DNA of 43,303 bases from Haloarcula amylolytica JCM 13557 (GCF_000336615.1 NZ_AOLW01000036.1:1-43303), one strand, 5' to 3'. Shown: positions 26,191 to 34,406, counted from the first letter of the stretch. Numbers and translations: made by a program. The notes: a model not told the origin generated them from the sequence alone.

Positions 26191-26781
26191 ATGGCTGGAC
26201 CATCGGACCGCACCTTCTCGGACCAGACCGAGGAGATAATGCAGGCGACCTACCGGGCGCTGCGCGAGCACGGGTACGCCGACCTCACGATAAAACGGAT
26301 CGCGGACGAGTACGGTAAATCGACGGCTGCAGTGCATTACTACTACGACACGAAAGACGACCTTCTTGCGGCCTTTCTCGATTATCTGCTGGAGCGGTTC
26401 GTCGATTCGATTCACGACGTCGAGACGACGGACCCCGAAGCCAGACTGGAAATCTTGCTCGATGAACTGCTCGTCAAACCCCAGGAAAACCCCGATCTCT
26501 CGGTCGCCCTGTTAGAGATGCGGAGTCAAGCACCGTACAAGGAGGCGTTCAGCGACCGGTTCCGACAGAACGACGAGTACATTCGGTATATGCTCAAGGC
26601 GGTCATCAATCACGGGATCGACGAGGGTGTGTTCAGCGACGTCGACGCGGATCACGTTACCCGTTCGCTGCTGACGATCATCGACGGTGCCCGGACCCGC
26701 GCCGTGATGCTGGACGACACCGAGGAACTCGAAACAGCCCGACAGACGGCGAGTGAGTACGCCGACGCGATGTTACGGTAA
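26191..26781 (+). CDS. TetR-family transcriptional regulator, divergent from the MATE operon
   Basis: 196 residues. HTH: LTIKRIADEYGKSTAAVHYY, then YYDTKDDLLAAFLDYLLERF. It shares with the other TetR the helix layout and the EMRSQAPYKEAF / EIKAQAPYNDAF segment in the ligand domain, so the two are paralogues. It has no downstream partner on its strand; it may control the divergent exporter, itself, or genes elsewhere. Confidence 0.9.
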   Translation: MAGPSDRTFSDQTEEIMQATYRALREHGYADLTIKRIADEYGKSTAAVHYYYDTKDDLLAAFLDYLLERFVDSIHDVETTDPEARLEILLDELLVKPQENPDLSVALLEMRSQAPYKEAFSDRFRQNDEYIRYMLKAVINHGIDEGVFSDVDADHVTRSLLTIIDGARTRAVMLDDTEELETARQTASEYADAMLR

Positions 26782-26854
26782 CCAGCCACCTTATACCGCC
26801 ACCGCTCAGCCGCCGTGTATCTGCATCACAGGGTCCTGACGACACCGGCTATCG

Positions 26855-27115
26855 TTAGCTCGAAGCCTCGGGGCCACAGACGTCACAGCCTATCGACCAG
26901 AGGGCGATCAGTGCGATAACGGCCGGCACATGCGCGAGGACTAGCAACGGGACGACGAGTCGACCGAGGCCGAGGGAACTTCCCAGGGTGCGGACACCAG
27001 TTCCGAATATCGGGAGCGAGAGCAACGCTCCGAGTGTTATCACGCCTCGTATAGACAGCGACTGTTCGTCGATGACGTGACGGAACTGCCGAATATGGTC
27101 ACGTATCACGAACAC
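26855..27115 (-). CDS. Small membrane protein downstream of a metal-box motif
   Basis: 86 residues with two or three hydrophobic segments (about 24-45 and 52-76) and a C-terminal CDVCGPE containing two cysteines that could bind metal or form a disulphide. Not recognised. Upstream, a TTAGG-N4-CCTAA site ends 57 nt before the start, so metal-dependent control is likely. The start codon is not certain; later in-frame starts would remove the polar N-terminus only. Confidence 0.55.
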   Translation of the reverse strand: MFVIRDHIRQFRHVIDEQSLSIRGVITLGALLSLPIFGTGVRTLGSSLGLGRLVVPLLVLAHVPAVIALIALWSIGCDVCGPEASS

Positions 27116-27171
27116 TGCACCTCCTATGTGACGGCTGAGGGAGGGTTCTGGGCTGTGTCTGGCCTCTAGTT

Positions 27172-27185
27172 TTAGGCTTACCTAA
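27172..27185. promoter_or_regulatory. DtxR-type metal-repressor box, copy 1
   Basis: TTAGG-CTTA-CCTAA; with flanking bases the arms extend to TTTAGG/CCTAAA. This matches the core of operators bound by iron- or manganese-dependent DtxR-family repressors. It precedes the small membrane protein gene. The same architecture is found at 30005-30018. The rest of 27116-27322 holds no gene that I can support. Confidence 0.6.
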
Positions 27186-27322
27186 ACACATTCAAGCCTG
27201 ACTGCGACCAGATACAGGAAAATGATTTGCACGAACGTGTTCGACACCTCAAAGATATTGGTTGACAAATCTTGGGTGGAGAGGAGCAGTACTGTAAAGG
27301 CTGTCAATCGGCCTTTTGACCG

Positions 27323-28033
27323 TCAGACTTGGCCCGCGAGCTGTGATTCCACCTGCGGGAACAGGACGTTGTTCTCCTTGTGGACGTGCATATGTGTGTC
27401 CTGCTCCAGTGTTTCGAGTCGTTCGAGCAGACTCTCATAGCTCGGACAGGCGTCGTCCGGAACTGCGTACCCGTCGCTCAGCTCCGCAATCCGTTCGAGG
27501 TGCTCGGCCGTCGCTTCGTGGTCCGATTCGAGGTCCGCGAGCGCCTCGTCCAGACGCGCTCTTTCCTCGCCTGTGAGTTTGTCTCCGCTGTCGAGCTTCT
27601 CGATGACGGGGAACACGTCCTGTTCCTCATCTGTCGTGTGCTGATGCATCTCTTCAGCCAGTTCGAGGACTTCCCGCTCGATGTCCGCCAGCTCTGGGTG
27701 CTCTTCCGCGTGGACGCTCCGAACTTTCTCAGCGAGCTGCTTTAGCGCGGGCAGCTCCTCGCGGAGGTACTGGTGATGGGTGTCGACGACGTGTTCGATG
27801 AGTGTAGTCATCGAGTCCCATTCGTCCTCGCCGTTTTCGCTTTGTCGGCGCGCCTCGTCCAGTTGCTCCCGGACGGCATCGAGATCGAGGTCCGCTTCGG
27901 TACAGGCTGTCCGGAGCATCTGGTCACCGCCACAGCAGAAATCAAGCCCGACTGCTTCGAAGACACGAGCGAACGCCGGGTTCTCTCTGACGAGTGCGCC
28001 GAGCGGTCGGTCCGGATCGATTGGTTCAGTCAT
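27323..28033 (-). CDS. Di-iron Fe-S cluster repair protein (RIC/ScdA/YtfE-like)
   Basis: 236 residues. N-terminal ScdA_N/DUF542 domain with the cysteine pair in VGLDFCCGGDQML (C33, C34), then a hemerythrin-like four-helix bundle with the di-iron ligands in LIEHVVDTHHQYL, VRSVHAEEHPEL, EEMHQHTTDEEQDVFPVI, LESDHEATAEHL and HMHVHKENNVLFP. RIC proteins restore Fe-S clusters damaged by nitric oxide or peroxide. The neighbouring DUF2249 protein often occurs with such genes. 75 nt separate it from the upstream DUF2249 gene, so one transcript is possible. Confidence 0.92.
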   Translation of the reverse strand: MTEPIDPDRPLGALVRENPAFARVFEAVGLDFCCGGDQMLRTACTEADLDLDAVREQLDEARRQSENGEDEWDSMTTLIEHVVDTHHQYLREELPALKQLAEKVRSVHAEEHPELADIEREVLELAEEMHQHTTDEEQDVFPVIEKLDSGDKLTGEERARLDEALADLESDHEATAEHLERIAELSDGYAVPDDACPSYESLLERLETLEQDTHMHVHKENNVLFPQVESQLAGQV

Positions 28034-28108
28034 TGGTAGCTGTTACTTACGTTCGTTGTAGGGAGCGCTCTGTTCCCCGCTCTCGAAGTTTGGGTCGGTA
28101 GTCCATGG

Positions 28109-29173
28109 TCAGAACGGGACCTCCGTCTCTTCGTCGGCTGACTCGTCGACGGTCGGCTCGGCCTTTCCGATCAGGACTCTGAACTCACCGGGGTCCTGCT
28201 GGCGGTAGGTCCAGCGGAACTCCGGGCCCGCCTCGGCCTCGAACTGGTGGTACAGCGGCTTGGGGTCGTGGTCGTTCACCAGCACGAACCCGCTCCCGGT
28301 GTCCAGTTCGGCGTACGCCTCGAAGATCTGCTCGTGTCGCTGTGCCGGCGGGAGATCTCTGACATCGAGTTCGTCGGTAATCTCGACTGACTCGTCGTCA
28401 GATGGGGCTGCCGAAACGTCATCGGCAGCGGTATCCGATTCACCGGACTCCCCCGTACTCTCAGTTTTCGTGATCTGGACGCGACAGCGGCCTGGCTCAG
28501 ATTCGACGACCTCCCAGGCGAACGCGTCGCCGTACTGCTGTCTGAACTCCCGTTGCAGGGGCCGCGGCTCGTGTGGGGCGATGAGTTCCATCGTCCCGCC
28601 CTCGGGTATCATTCCGTATCGGTGATGGATCGTCGGATGCCGCTCCTGTTTGGGGATTTCGCGGACGTCGTACCGCGTAACGATGTCTTCATCGGTGGCC
28701 TCGGAATCGCCGGTCTTGACGATCTCGACCCGCCATTCGCCCCCGCCCTGACTCGCGTAGTCCCACTCGATTACGTCCCCATGCATCGATTTGAGCTCGT
28801 GGTACAGCGGCTTGGGATCGTGGTCGTTGACGAGGACGAACCCGTCACCCGCCGCCAGACCATCGAAGATATCCAGAAGCGCCTCGTGTCGCCGTTGTGG
28901 CTTCAGGTCACGGACGTCGATTGTGGGGAGCGACTCGTCCCCGAGCGGCTCGCCGACGGTCACCTGCAGCTCTCGCGGCTCTGCGTCGGGATGTGCGTAT
29001 TCCCACTCCAGCGACCGGTCCTGTTCCAGCTGGTAGCGCACCAGCTGGGGGTCGATATCCCTGTCGGCCACGACTTCGATGGTATCACCGACCTCGGCTC
29101 CCGACAGTACGTCGAAGAGCTGTTCCCGGCGTTGTCCTTCCGACTGGTCTCGCAACTGAATCTCTCTTGGCAT
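28109..29173 (-). CDS. Four-domain DUF2249 protein
   Basis: 354 residues made of four DUF2249 repeats, at about 4-75, 86-150, 168-232 and 268-335. Domains 2 and 4 share GFVLVNDHDPKPLYH exactly; domain 3 has ELIAPHEPRPLQREF; domain 1 is the most diverged (EVVADRDIDPQLVRYQ). DUF2249 resembles a SirA/TusA-like fold and is common in denitrification and NO-response loci; its biochemical role is not established. An acidic linker (about 235-265) separates domains 3 and 4. Region 29174-29435 upstream holds no gene that I can support. Confidence 0.88.
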   Translation of the reverse strand: MPREIQLRDQSEGQRREQLFDVLSGAEVGDTIEVVADRDIDPQLVRYQLEQDRSLEWEYAHPDAEPRELQVTVGEPLGDESLPTIDVRDLKPQRRHEALLDIFDGLAAGDGFVLVNDHDPKPLYHELKSMHGDVIEWDYASQGGGEWRVEIVKTGDSEATDEDIVTRYDVREIPKQERHPTIHHRYGMIPEGGTMELIAPHEPRPLQREFRQQYGDAFAWEVVESEPGRCRVQITKTESTGESGESDTAADDVSAAPSDDESVEITDELDVRDLPPAQRHEQIFEAYAELDTGSGFVLVNDHDPKPLYHQFEAEAGPEFRWTYRQQDPGEFRVLIGKAEPTVDESADEETEVPF

Positions 29174-29435
29174 CTCTATACTGGATGGTACACGAGTGGA
29201 CTGATGTCACCTGTCCCGAAGGGGTTCGGCAGCATTCCGATCCCTCTACCGATTGGACGGCAACCAGCCGGGTATCCTGTCACTGTCGTACCCGGTTCGA
29301 GACTGAGAACGGGCCGCGGATCCGCTCGCTAATAAGTTCGCCGTCACGGTCTTCCGCTGACTTGTTTGACGACGTGGAACGGGCGGTTCCGAACCGGCGA
29401 GAGATTCGATAGCGGGTGCTGACGACACTCCCCGT

Positions 29436-29903
29436 CTATGGAACGCACTGCTCGCCGTCGCCGTCTCCCTCTGGACAGAGGCCCAGACACGCTCCATCCA
29501 CCTGGCTTCGGAGACGAAACACACCGTTTTTCGGGAGGAGGAAGCCGATATCGAACGCCGTCTCTTCGTCGAGGGTCGTATCTAACACCGATTCGAAGAA
29601 GGTGGAAACGACGCAGAAACGCCACCCAACCTCCGTCGCGAGAGCGTCCCCGCGATCCGTGAGCGTCACTCCCTGATATTTTTCGTAGTCCACCAGTCCC
29701 CGCTCGTCGAGTTTCGACACCATCTCCGTGACGCTGGCCGGGGTCACGTTCAAGAACTCCTGCAGTTCCCCGGTTGAAACCCGCTACGTGGGAGATTCCG
29801 AGAGGACAGAGACGGCGAAGAGATATCGGCCTGCGCTCCGCTCGATATCGGAAACCGACGGCGTGAGCGACGAAGCGGACCCTGTTTGCGATTCTGAGGA
29901 CAT
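29436..29903 (-). pseudogene. DtxR-family metal-dependent repressor gene interrupted by an in-frame amber codon
   Basis: Read in a single frame from ATG 29903, the product begins MSSESQTGSASSL, continues DIERSAGRYLFAVSVL into the DtxR HTH, meets TAG at 29784-29786, and then resumes in the same frame with RVSTGELQEFLNVTPASVTE and LDERGLVDYEKYQGVTLTDR to the C-terminus GACLGLCPEGD. The two halves together make a full-length DtxR-type repressor of about 155 codons. The gene is therefore broken by a single nonsense change (for example from CAG or GAG), not by a frameshift. The downstream half could start again at an internal GTG, but would lack the first helix. It is divergent from the CopD-like gene, with a DtxR-type box between them. 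Confidence 0.8.
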
Positions 29904-30004
29904 ATCTCTTGGTCTCTCAGCTATTGCGGAAAGTGTAGTCCCGAACCCCTTCGCTCTGTCTCGGGTACGAAACCGACCGAACATCTCCGGCCCCAGGGTT
30001 TTGA

Positions 30005-30018
30005 TTAGGCGCACCTAA
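30005..30018. promoter_or_regulatory. DtxR-type metal-repressor box, copy 2
   Basis: TTAGG-CGCA-CCTAA, same arm sequence and spacing as the site at 27172-27185. It ends 13 nt before the ATG of the CopD-like gene, so a bound repressor would cover the transcript start. It also lies about 100 nt upstream of the broken DtxR gene and could have served for autoregulation. Confidence 0.6.
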
Positions 30019-30031
30019 AACTGGTTTGCTC

Positions 30032-30907
30032 ATGGGTACGGGAGAAGGTGAAAACAGGGCGATCTCGTTGCTCGGCCGTACTGTTCCGGTACAGGTACTC
30101 AAGCCGCGGCTCGTTTTGGCACTGTTACTGACCGGGTCGCTGGCTGGCATCTGGGTCGCAAATCTGGCTGCCCCGGTGCTGGTTCGGGGTATCAGGTGGG
30201 TTACCCTCGCCACGCTCGGTGCCCTTGTCGGTGGGCTCTATTGGCGACTCGCTCTCTTCGACCGGTCCGAGTTCGCCGATGACGACACGTACCGGACCGT
30301 CACGCACCGGTGGCAACGGATCGAAACACTCGCTGTCGTCGGATTCGTCCTCTCCGGGACTGTCCATCTCGGCCTCGGTGTCCGCGATGGCCAGTTCGGA
30401 ACCGGCCGTGTGGCTCTCGGTCTCGGCGTCATCTCTGCCCCGGTTCTCTGGGTCGGTATCAGACGTATTGCTGACGGCTCGCCGACTCGCCGGGCGGTGT
30501 CGGTTCGGTCCACGCTGCTCCTCGCCAGCCTCGTTTCGCTTGCTGGATTCGCTTGGGTGGAAACGGGGACGACACTCGTGGACTGGGGGGTCCGGCTTGC
30601 TCACGTCGGCGCGTTCTCGCTGTGGCTCGGCGGCGCGATCTGGCACAACTTCGTCGTCTTGCCGACAGTACGGTCCCGACCCGACGCTGGCGAGGCGCTG
30701 AAACCACAGGCACACGCGTTCCGCCGCCACCTCCCCGTCGTTCTTCCGGTCGTGTTCGTGACCGGCGTTTACCAGACTGCCGGGCTCATCGGGCTGTCCG
30801 CTCCAGCGCTACTCGCTTCACCGATTGGGCACCTCGTCGCCGTCAAACTGCTCGTTCTCGCCGTCTTGACCGCAATAGTTGCCGCCAGCTTCAAGCGAAA
30901 CGGGTAG
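30032..30907 (+). CDS. CopD-like polytopic membrane protein
   Basis: 291 residues with about eight hydrophobic segments. The C-terminal half (about 180-290) fits the copper resistance D domain: LAHVGAFSLWLGGAIWHNFV with conserved His and Trp, then HLPVVLPVVFVTGVYQT. The N-terminal half is a less conserved four-helix region with HRWQRIETLAVVGF. CopD-like proteins are linked to copper or haem handling in the membrane; in this neighbourhood a role near NO or metal stress is plausible. ATG 30032 is chosen as the start nearest the metal box. Confidence 0.82.
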   Translation: MGTGEGENRAISLLGRTVPVQVLKPRLVLALLLTGSLAGIWVANLAAPVLVRGIRWVTLATLGALVGGLYWRLALFDRSEFADDDTYRTVTHRWQRIETLAVVGFVLSGTVHLGLGVRDGQFGTGRVALGLGVISAPVLWVGIRRIADGSPTRRAVSVRSTLLLASLVSLAGFAWVETGTTLVDWGVRLAHVGAFSLWLGGAIWHNFVVLPTVRSRPDAGEALKPQAHAFRRHLPVVLPVVFVTGVYQTAGLIGLSAPALLASPIGHLVAVKLLVLAVLTAIVAASFKRNG

Positions 30908-30965
30908 TCGGCTTTACGGACCGCCACCACGGCCGAGTCGGCATCTCGCGCCGACTGTCTTCGGG

Positions 30966-31145
30966 TCACGAGGTCCGTCTGCCGGTAACAGTCCAGAGCG
31001 TACTCTGTATCGATTTGCCCACAAAGTACCCGATAAGGCCCCATAGAACGCTACTTTCGACGCCTTGCAACACGGCTCCGACACCAGCACAGAGGACACC
31101 GAGGACAACGCCGGGATAGTTCTGTGCAGGCGATAGTACTTCCAT
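30966..31145 (-). CDS. Small membrane protein, 59 residues
   Basis: ATG 31145 to TGA 30966-30968, 59 residues beginning MEVLSPAQNYPGVVLGVLCA and ending LWTVTGRRTS. One long hydrophobic stretch (about 10-45) with Gly-rich helices and a basic C-terminus. Codon use fits the genome. A TATA-like TTACAAAT upstream (about 31155-31165) supports transcription. Not recognised. Convergent with the CopD-like gene. Confidence 0.5.
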   Translation of the reverse strand: MEVLSPAQNYPGVVLGVLCAGVGAVLQGVESSVLWGLIGYFVGKSIQSTLWTVTGRRTS

Positions 31146-31221
31146 AGACCCTTTCAGCTATTTGTAAAAAAGAGCATTCGTCCGAACCTGTTCGTGTCTG
31201 CGTTGACAGACCGCTACCGAA

Positions 31222-31307
31222 TTGTAGTAACAATTGACACGATTTCCACACTGATCGTACTGCCGTCGTGCGATCAGGTGTGCATTGATTTCCAACGGCT
31301 ACTATAG
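31222..31307. repeat. 86-bp imperfect hairpin repeat, copy 1
   Basis: Imperfect inverted repeat over its whole length, ending GGCTACTATAG, with the centre CTGATCGTAC...GTGCGATCAG. The copy at 43218-43303 has the same length and about 88% identity by eye. No reading frame. Looks like a MITE or a structured intergenic repeat. The following stretch 31308-31546 has no gene; it contains a small palindrome AGAACG-GG-CGTTCT at 31415-31428. Confidence 0.75.
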
Positions 31308-31546
31308 CTGTGGCTGGTCGGGGATACCCTCTTGACCGTGATTCGGGTCCCGCCGACTGGGGCGGAGCCCTCGTATTGTCGACTGACGCCGACGGAAGCA
31401 CGCTTTTGAACTACAGAACGGGCGTTCTAAACTCGCAAAATGCACCTTGTAACCGTCGCCGCTCGTCCCCATCAGCCAGCGACAATCGAATACATTCAAC
31501 TACCAACCACATTCGTTTCGGCCCGTTTGAACAGCCGACGGGTCGC

Positions 31547-31825
31547 CTACGAGTCCACAGTATCGCCGCCGGCGACACTTTGTTCTGTCGGCGGCTGAAT
31601 GGTCAGGTGATCTCGCTTCGATTCGATGAGGGACGCCGGCAATCGAATGTCGCCGTCGGAATCCCGCTCAACGCCGAATATCTCCTGCACCTCGCTGTTG
31701 ATGACAATCGTCTGAAGTTCTCCCGTAGCTGTATCGAGCGTAATGTTTTGCAGTGTGCCGACTTCGCGGCCATCGGTACTCACGACCCGGACGTTGGAGA
31801 GCTGGTTTGCGAGGACCGTTCGCAT
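31547..31825 (-). CDS. PRC-barrel domain protein
   Basis: 92 residues, a single PRC barrel: LSNVRVVSTDGREVGTLQNI (about 9-28), LDTATGELQTIVI and DGDIRLPASLIESKRDHLTI. Haloarchaeal PRC proteins are small and often linked to RNA or cell-division functions, not resolved here. The ATG at 31825 is favoured over a GTG three codons upstream because the TATA-like TATTTTTATGG (31849-31859, minus strand) is 27-29 nt away, fitting a leaderless transcript. Confidence 0.83.
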   Translation of the reverse strand: MRTVLANQLSNVRVVSTDGREVGTLQNITLDTATGELQTIVINSEVQEIFGVERDSDGDIRLPASLIESKRDHLTIQPPTEQSVAGGDTVDS

Positions 31826-32173
31826 ACTAGTCACTCATCCCGAAATTACCATAAAAATACTGATCTCTCCCAACTTCCCACGCCCTGTCGTCTCTTACTG
31901 CAAAACGACTGCATATGTTGATGGTATGAACATCGTCGACGCCGAAACGGCATAACAGAGAGGACCGTTTGCAGCAGAGCGGCCTCACCGGCTCTCCAAG
32001 CTGATTAGTACTGCCGAGTTCAACGTGGTTTTAAGCTATCGCAGACGGTTTTTCAGTCCCACTGCAACTGCCAGTCGTATGCAAGCGAATTGCCCTCCAC
32101 CTGCAAACCGGTACTGTCTGCAGCATCGCCCTCGAATACATGCACAGTTGCCTGCTCTGCGGGAGGTGGTTCT

Positions 32174-33529
32174 GTGAGGGTTCGGTCGGTGGCGCTGGCC
32201 GCGGTGCTTATCGCCGCAACGGCGACGGCTCCGGGGCTGGCCGCTGCTGAGCAACAGGCCACGGTCTCAGAGGACAGTCTTCCACTGCACTCAGACGAAC
32301 AGCAGGTGATCACCGGAGAGACCACGCTGGAATCCGGGACTGAGATGACGGTCAGAATCCAGTCAGCTGATGCGTCGAACCCATTCCTTCAGCAAAGACA
32401 GGTCAGCGTGCAGCCCAACGGGACGTTCGTCGCCCAGTTCGACATGTCTGGGGTGCCGGCGAACACGTCCTACGAACTGTCCGCTCACGTCGACGGTGAC
32501 ACGCTGTTTGAACGTACTGGAACCGTCGCTGAGTGCGACAGCAACTGTACTGACCCGGTACCGGATATCCAGACTCCGACAGAGACTGACGAGGACGAAA
32601 ACGTCGTCACGGTCTCTCAGGGAGAAACCGCTGAAATTCCGGTCTCGATGACTGATGGCGGGAACAAAACGCTCTCCGTCGGCAGCGAGGCAGTCAATTA
32701 TCAGATCAACGCGACTGTCAGCGACGACGACGATGACGGTGAGGTGCTGGTCCTCTTCGACACCGCGGCTGCCGGCACCGACGCGGAGACCCTCAGTGTC
32801 GCGGACGACGGCGACTCGCTCACCGTGACTGCGACAGAGCCGGAACTCCCGTCGACGCTTGCCCCCGCCGCGTACACCTACCGCGTGTTCGACGGCACGA
32901 CCGACGATTCGCCGACTGTCGGGACGCTCGTCATCGAAGCAAACGAGACGGCAAACGAGGAGTTCGAGGTCGAGGAGACTGCCGAATTCGGCTTCGAGGA
33001 GTCGGTGACCCGGGCTCAACAGGGCGACACTGGTCGGATTCCAATCGTCCTCGCAACCGCTGACGCGGCCACTGTCTCTATCGGGAGCCCGGCCACCAAC
33101 TACGAGATCAATGCGACCGTCCGCGACGGGAACGGCGATGATCGTGTCGTGCTCCTGTTCGACACCACGGCGGCCGGCCACGACGAACCCACCCTCGAAA
33201 CCGCGGCGGACGCCGACGCCGTCGCAGTCGAGTCCGGTTCGGAGGTTGCCCTCGATTCGCAACTCGCCGCGGCGAGCTATGAATTGTCGCTGTTTCGCGG
33301 GACCGAGGCGGCCGACGAACCCGATGCGGTCGGCACACTACTGATCACTGATGGCACCAACTCCACTGCGGACGCGTCGTCCGATGGCGTCGATTCAGTT
33401 ACCGGCGAAACGCCGGCCCCAGGGCAGTCACAGGACGCTGGCTTGGGAATCGGTACTGGCGCTCTCGCCGTCGGCGCAATCCTCGCCATTGCCGGCGTGG
33501 GGATATGCTTGCGGTCTATCATGAACTGA
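32174..33529 (+). CDS. Surface protein with two repeated BGTF-type domains and C-terminal anchor
   Basis: 451 residues. GTG start, Sec-type signal VRVRSVALAAVLIAATAT (1-25). An N-terminal beta domain (about 30-130) is followed by two related domains of about 115 residues (about 142-256 and 276-392): each has VSQGETAEIPVSM or AQQGDTGRIPIVL, then a NYxINATV segment, LFDTxAAG and SxLAxAxYxxxxF. A Ser/Thr/Asp-rich linker leads to a final membrane segment (about 425-449) with a basic end, the pattern of anchored haloarchaeal surface proteins. Several NxS/T sequons suit glycosylation. The start upstream at 32090 would bury the signal, so I rejected it. Confidence 0.82.
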   Translation: MRVRSVALAAVLIAATATAPGLAAAEQQATVSEDSLPLHSDEQQVITGETTLESGTEMTVRIQSADASNPFLQQRQVSVQPNGTFVAQFDMSGVPANTSYELSAHVDGDTLFERTGTVAECDSNCTDPVPDIQTPTETDEDENVVTVSQGETAEIPVSMTDGGNKTLSVGSEAVNYQINATVSDDDDDGEVLVLFDTAAAGTDAETLSVADDGDSLTVTATEPELPSTLAPAAYTYRVFDGTTDDSPTVGTLVIEANETANEEFEVEETAEFGFEESVTRAQQGDTGRIPIVLATADAATVSIGSPATNYEINATVRDGNGDDRVVLLFDTTAAGHDEPTLETAADADAVAVESGSEVALDSQLAAASYELSLFRGTEAADEPDAVGTLLITDGTNSTADASSDGVDSVTGETPAPGQSQDAGLGIGTGALAVGAILAIAGVGICLRSIMN

Positions 33530-33555
33530 CGCTGTGACGGGCATCTAACCGTCCG

Positions 33556-33561
33556 TTTTTT
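33556..33561 (+). terminator. T-run downstream of the surface protein gene
   Basis: Six T residues following CCGTCCG, 27 nt after the stop codon, as in archaeal intrinsic termination by U-rich tracts. Weak evidence on its own. The remaining bases to 33725 hold no gene. Confidence 0.3.
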
Positions 33562-33725
33562 GAAACCACGTCTGGACTGTTCGAGGCGGCTTTTCTGGTC
33601 AGACACCCGCTCCCACCGATATAATTACAACTACAACGCCGGGAGCTGGCTCGGTGAGCTATTCGGCCCTGCGCGCTGACCGTCTACAACGGCCGTCTCG
33701 TTCTCGGAGCATAGTCTGTGCAACG

Positions 33726-34337
33726 TCAGTCCTCAGTCAGCAGCGCAGCCATACCGAGAACGGTGAGACAGAGACAGAAAAACAGCACCCCCGGCTCGAC
33801 GACTTCGAAAACGAACCACGCGAGTGTGCTGGTTCCACTGACCGGTCCTGCCTGCGGACTTGCTGGGGCTAGAACGCCACTACTCCCGGCTGAGTCCGCC
33901 AGTTTCTCCGCGCCCCACTGGACGAAGAGGCTCGCGAAGCCGATGAGTCCCAGCCCAGTGACGACATCAGCCATCGACTGCTGGAGACGCGGCTCCAGGT
34001 CGCGGTCGCCGACGAGCACAATCGGATCGCTTGCGGGACCGTACACGGTCATCTCGTTGCCCTTCGAGGAGTAGACCGTCTCGACCGGTTCGATGAGCTC
34101 TGCGTCTTCGAGATTCGAGACGTGGTAGTGGACGTTCTGGACCGACGTGTCACACCGGTCCGCTATCTCGGACGGCGTTCCAGGCTTGTCGTACAGCGTG
34201 CGGAACAGCGACCGGCTGGTGTCCGATGCGAGCGCGTCGAGGACGTCGTCGGTTTCGTTCTCCGCAACACCGAGTACCCGCGGTGATTCGTCTGCTGTCC
34301 CGGTCCGCTCCTGTAACGTTTCGATAGGGCTCGACAT
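33726..34337 (-). CDS. Membrane-anchored ArsR-like winged-helix regulator
   Basis: 203 residues. N-terminal winged helix (about 28-105): VLDALASDTSRSLFRTLYDK, then TPSEIADRCDTSVQNVHYHV and a wing ending EMTVYGPASDPIVLVG. Two hydrophobic segments follow (about 121-140 and 173-198), so the DNA-binding domain is tethered to the membrane. This architecture is known in haloarchaea, where such proteins may sense envelope state. It lies 63 nt downstream of the S8 protease on the same strand, with a palindrome between. Confidence 0.83.
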   Translation of the reverse strand: MSSPIETLQERTGTADESPRVLGVAENETDDVLDALASDTSRSLFRTLYDKPGTPSEIADRCDTSVQNVHYHVSNLEDAELIEPVETVYSSKGNEMTVYGPASDPIVLVGDRDLEPRLQQSMADVVTGLGLIGFASLFVQWGAEKLADSAGSSGVLAPASPQAGPVSGTSTLAWFVFEVVEPGVLFFCLCLTVLGMAALLTED

Positions 34338-34386
34338 GGGTCACTGTCGGATATATGATACGGCACTCCCCAAAGGTCTGTGGCTG

Positions 34387-34406
34387 GGTTAAAACGAGTT
34401 TTAACC
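34387..34406. promoter_or_regulatory. 20-bp palindrome at the protease stop, upstream of the HTH gene
   Basis: GGTTAAAAC-GA-GTTTTAACC, perfect 9-bp arms. It overlaps the TAA stop of the protease (34401-34403) and lies 50 bp ahead of the regulator start. It may be an operator for the HTH protein or a terminator stem for the protease transcript. Confidence 0.5.

Noticed and set aside
27222..27440. Plus-strand frame starting MICTNVFDTS
   Set aside because: Runs antisense into the RIC gene and has no recognisable pattern.
29436..30014. Frameshift in the DtxR gene
   Set aside because: Both halves lie in the same reading frame; the interruption is a single TAG codon, so a frameshift is not needed.
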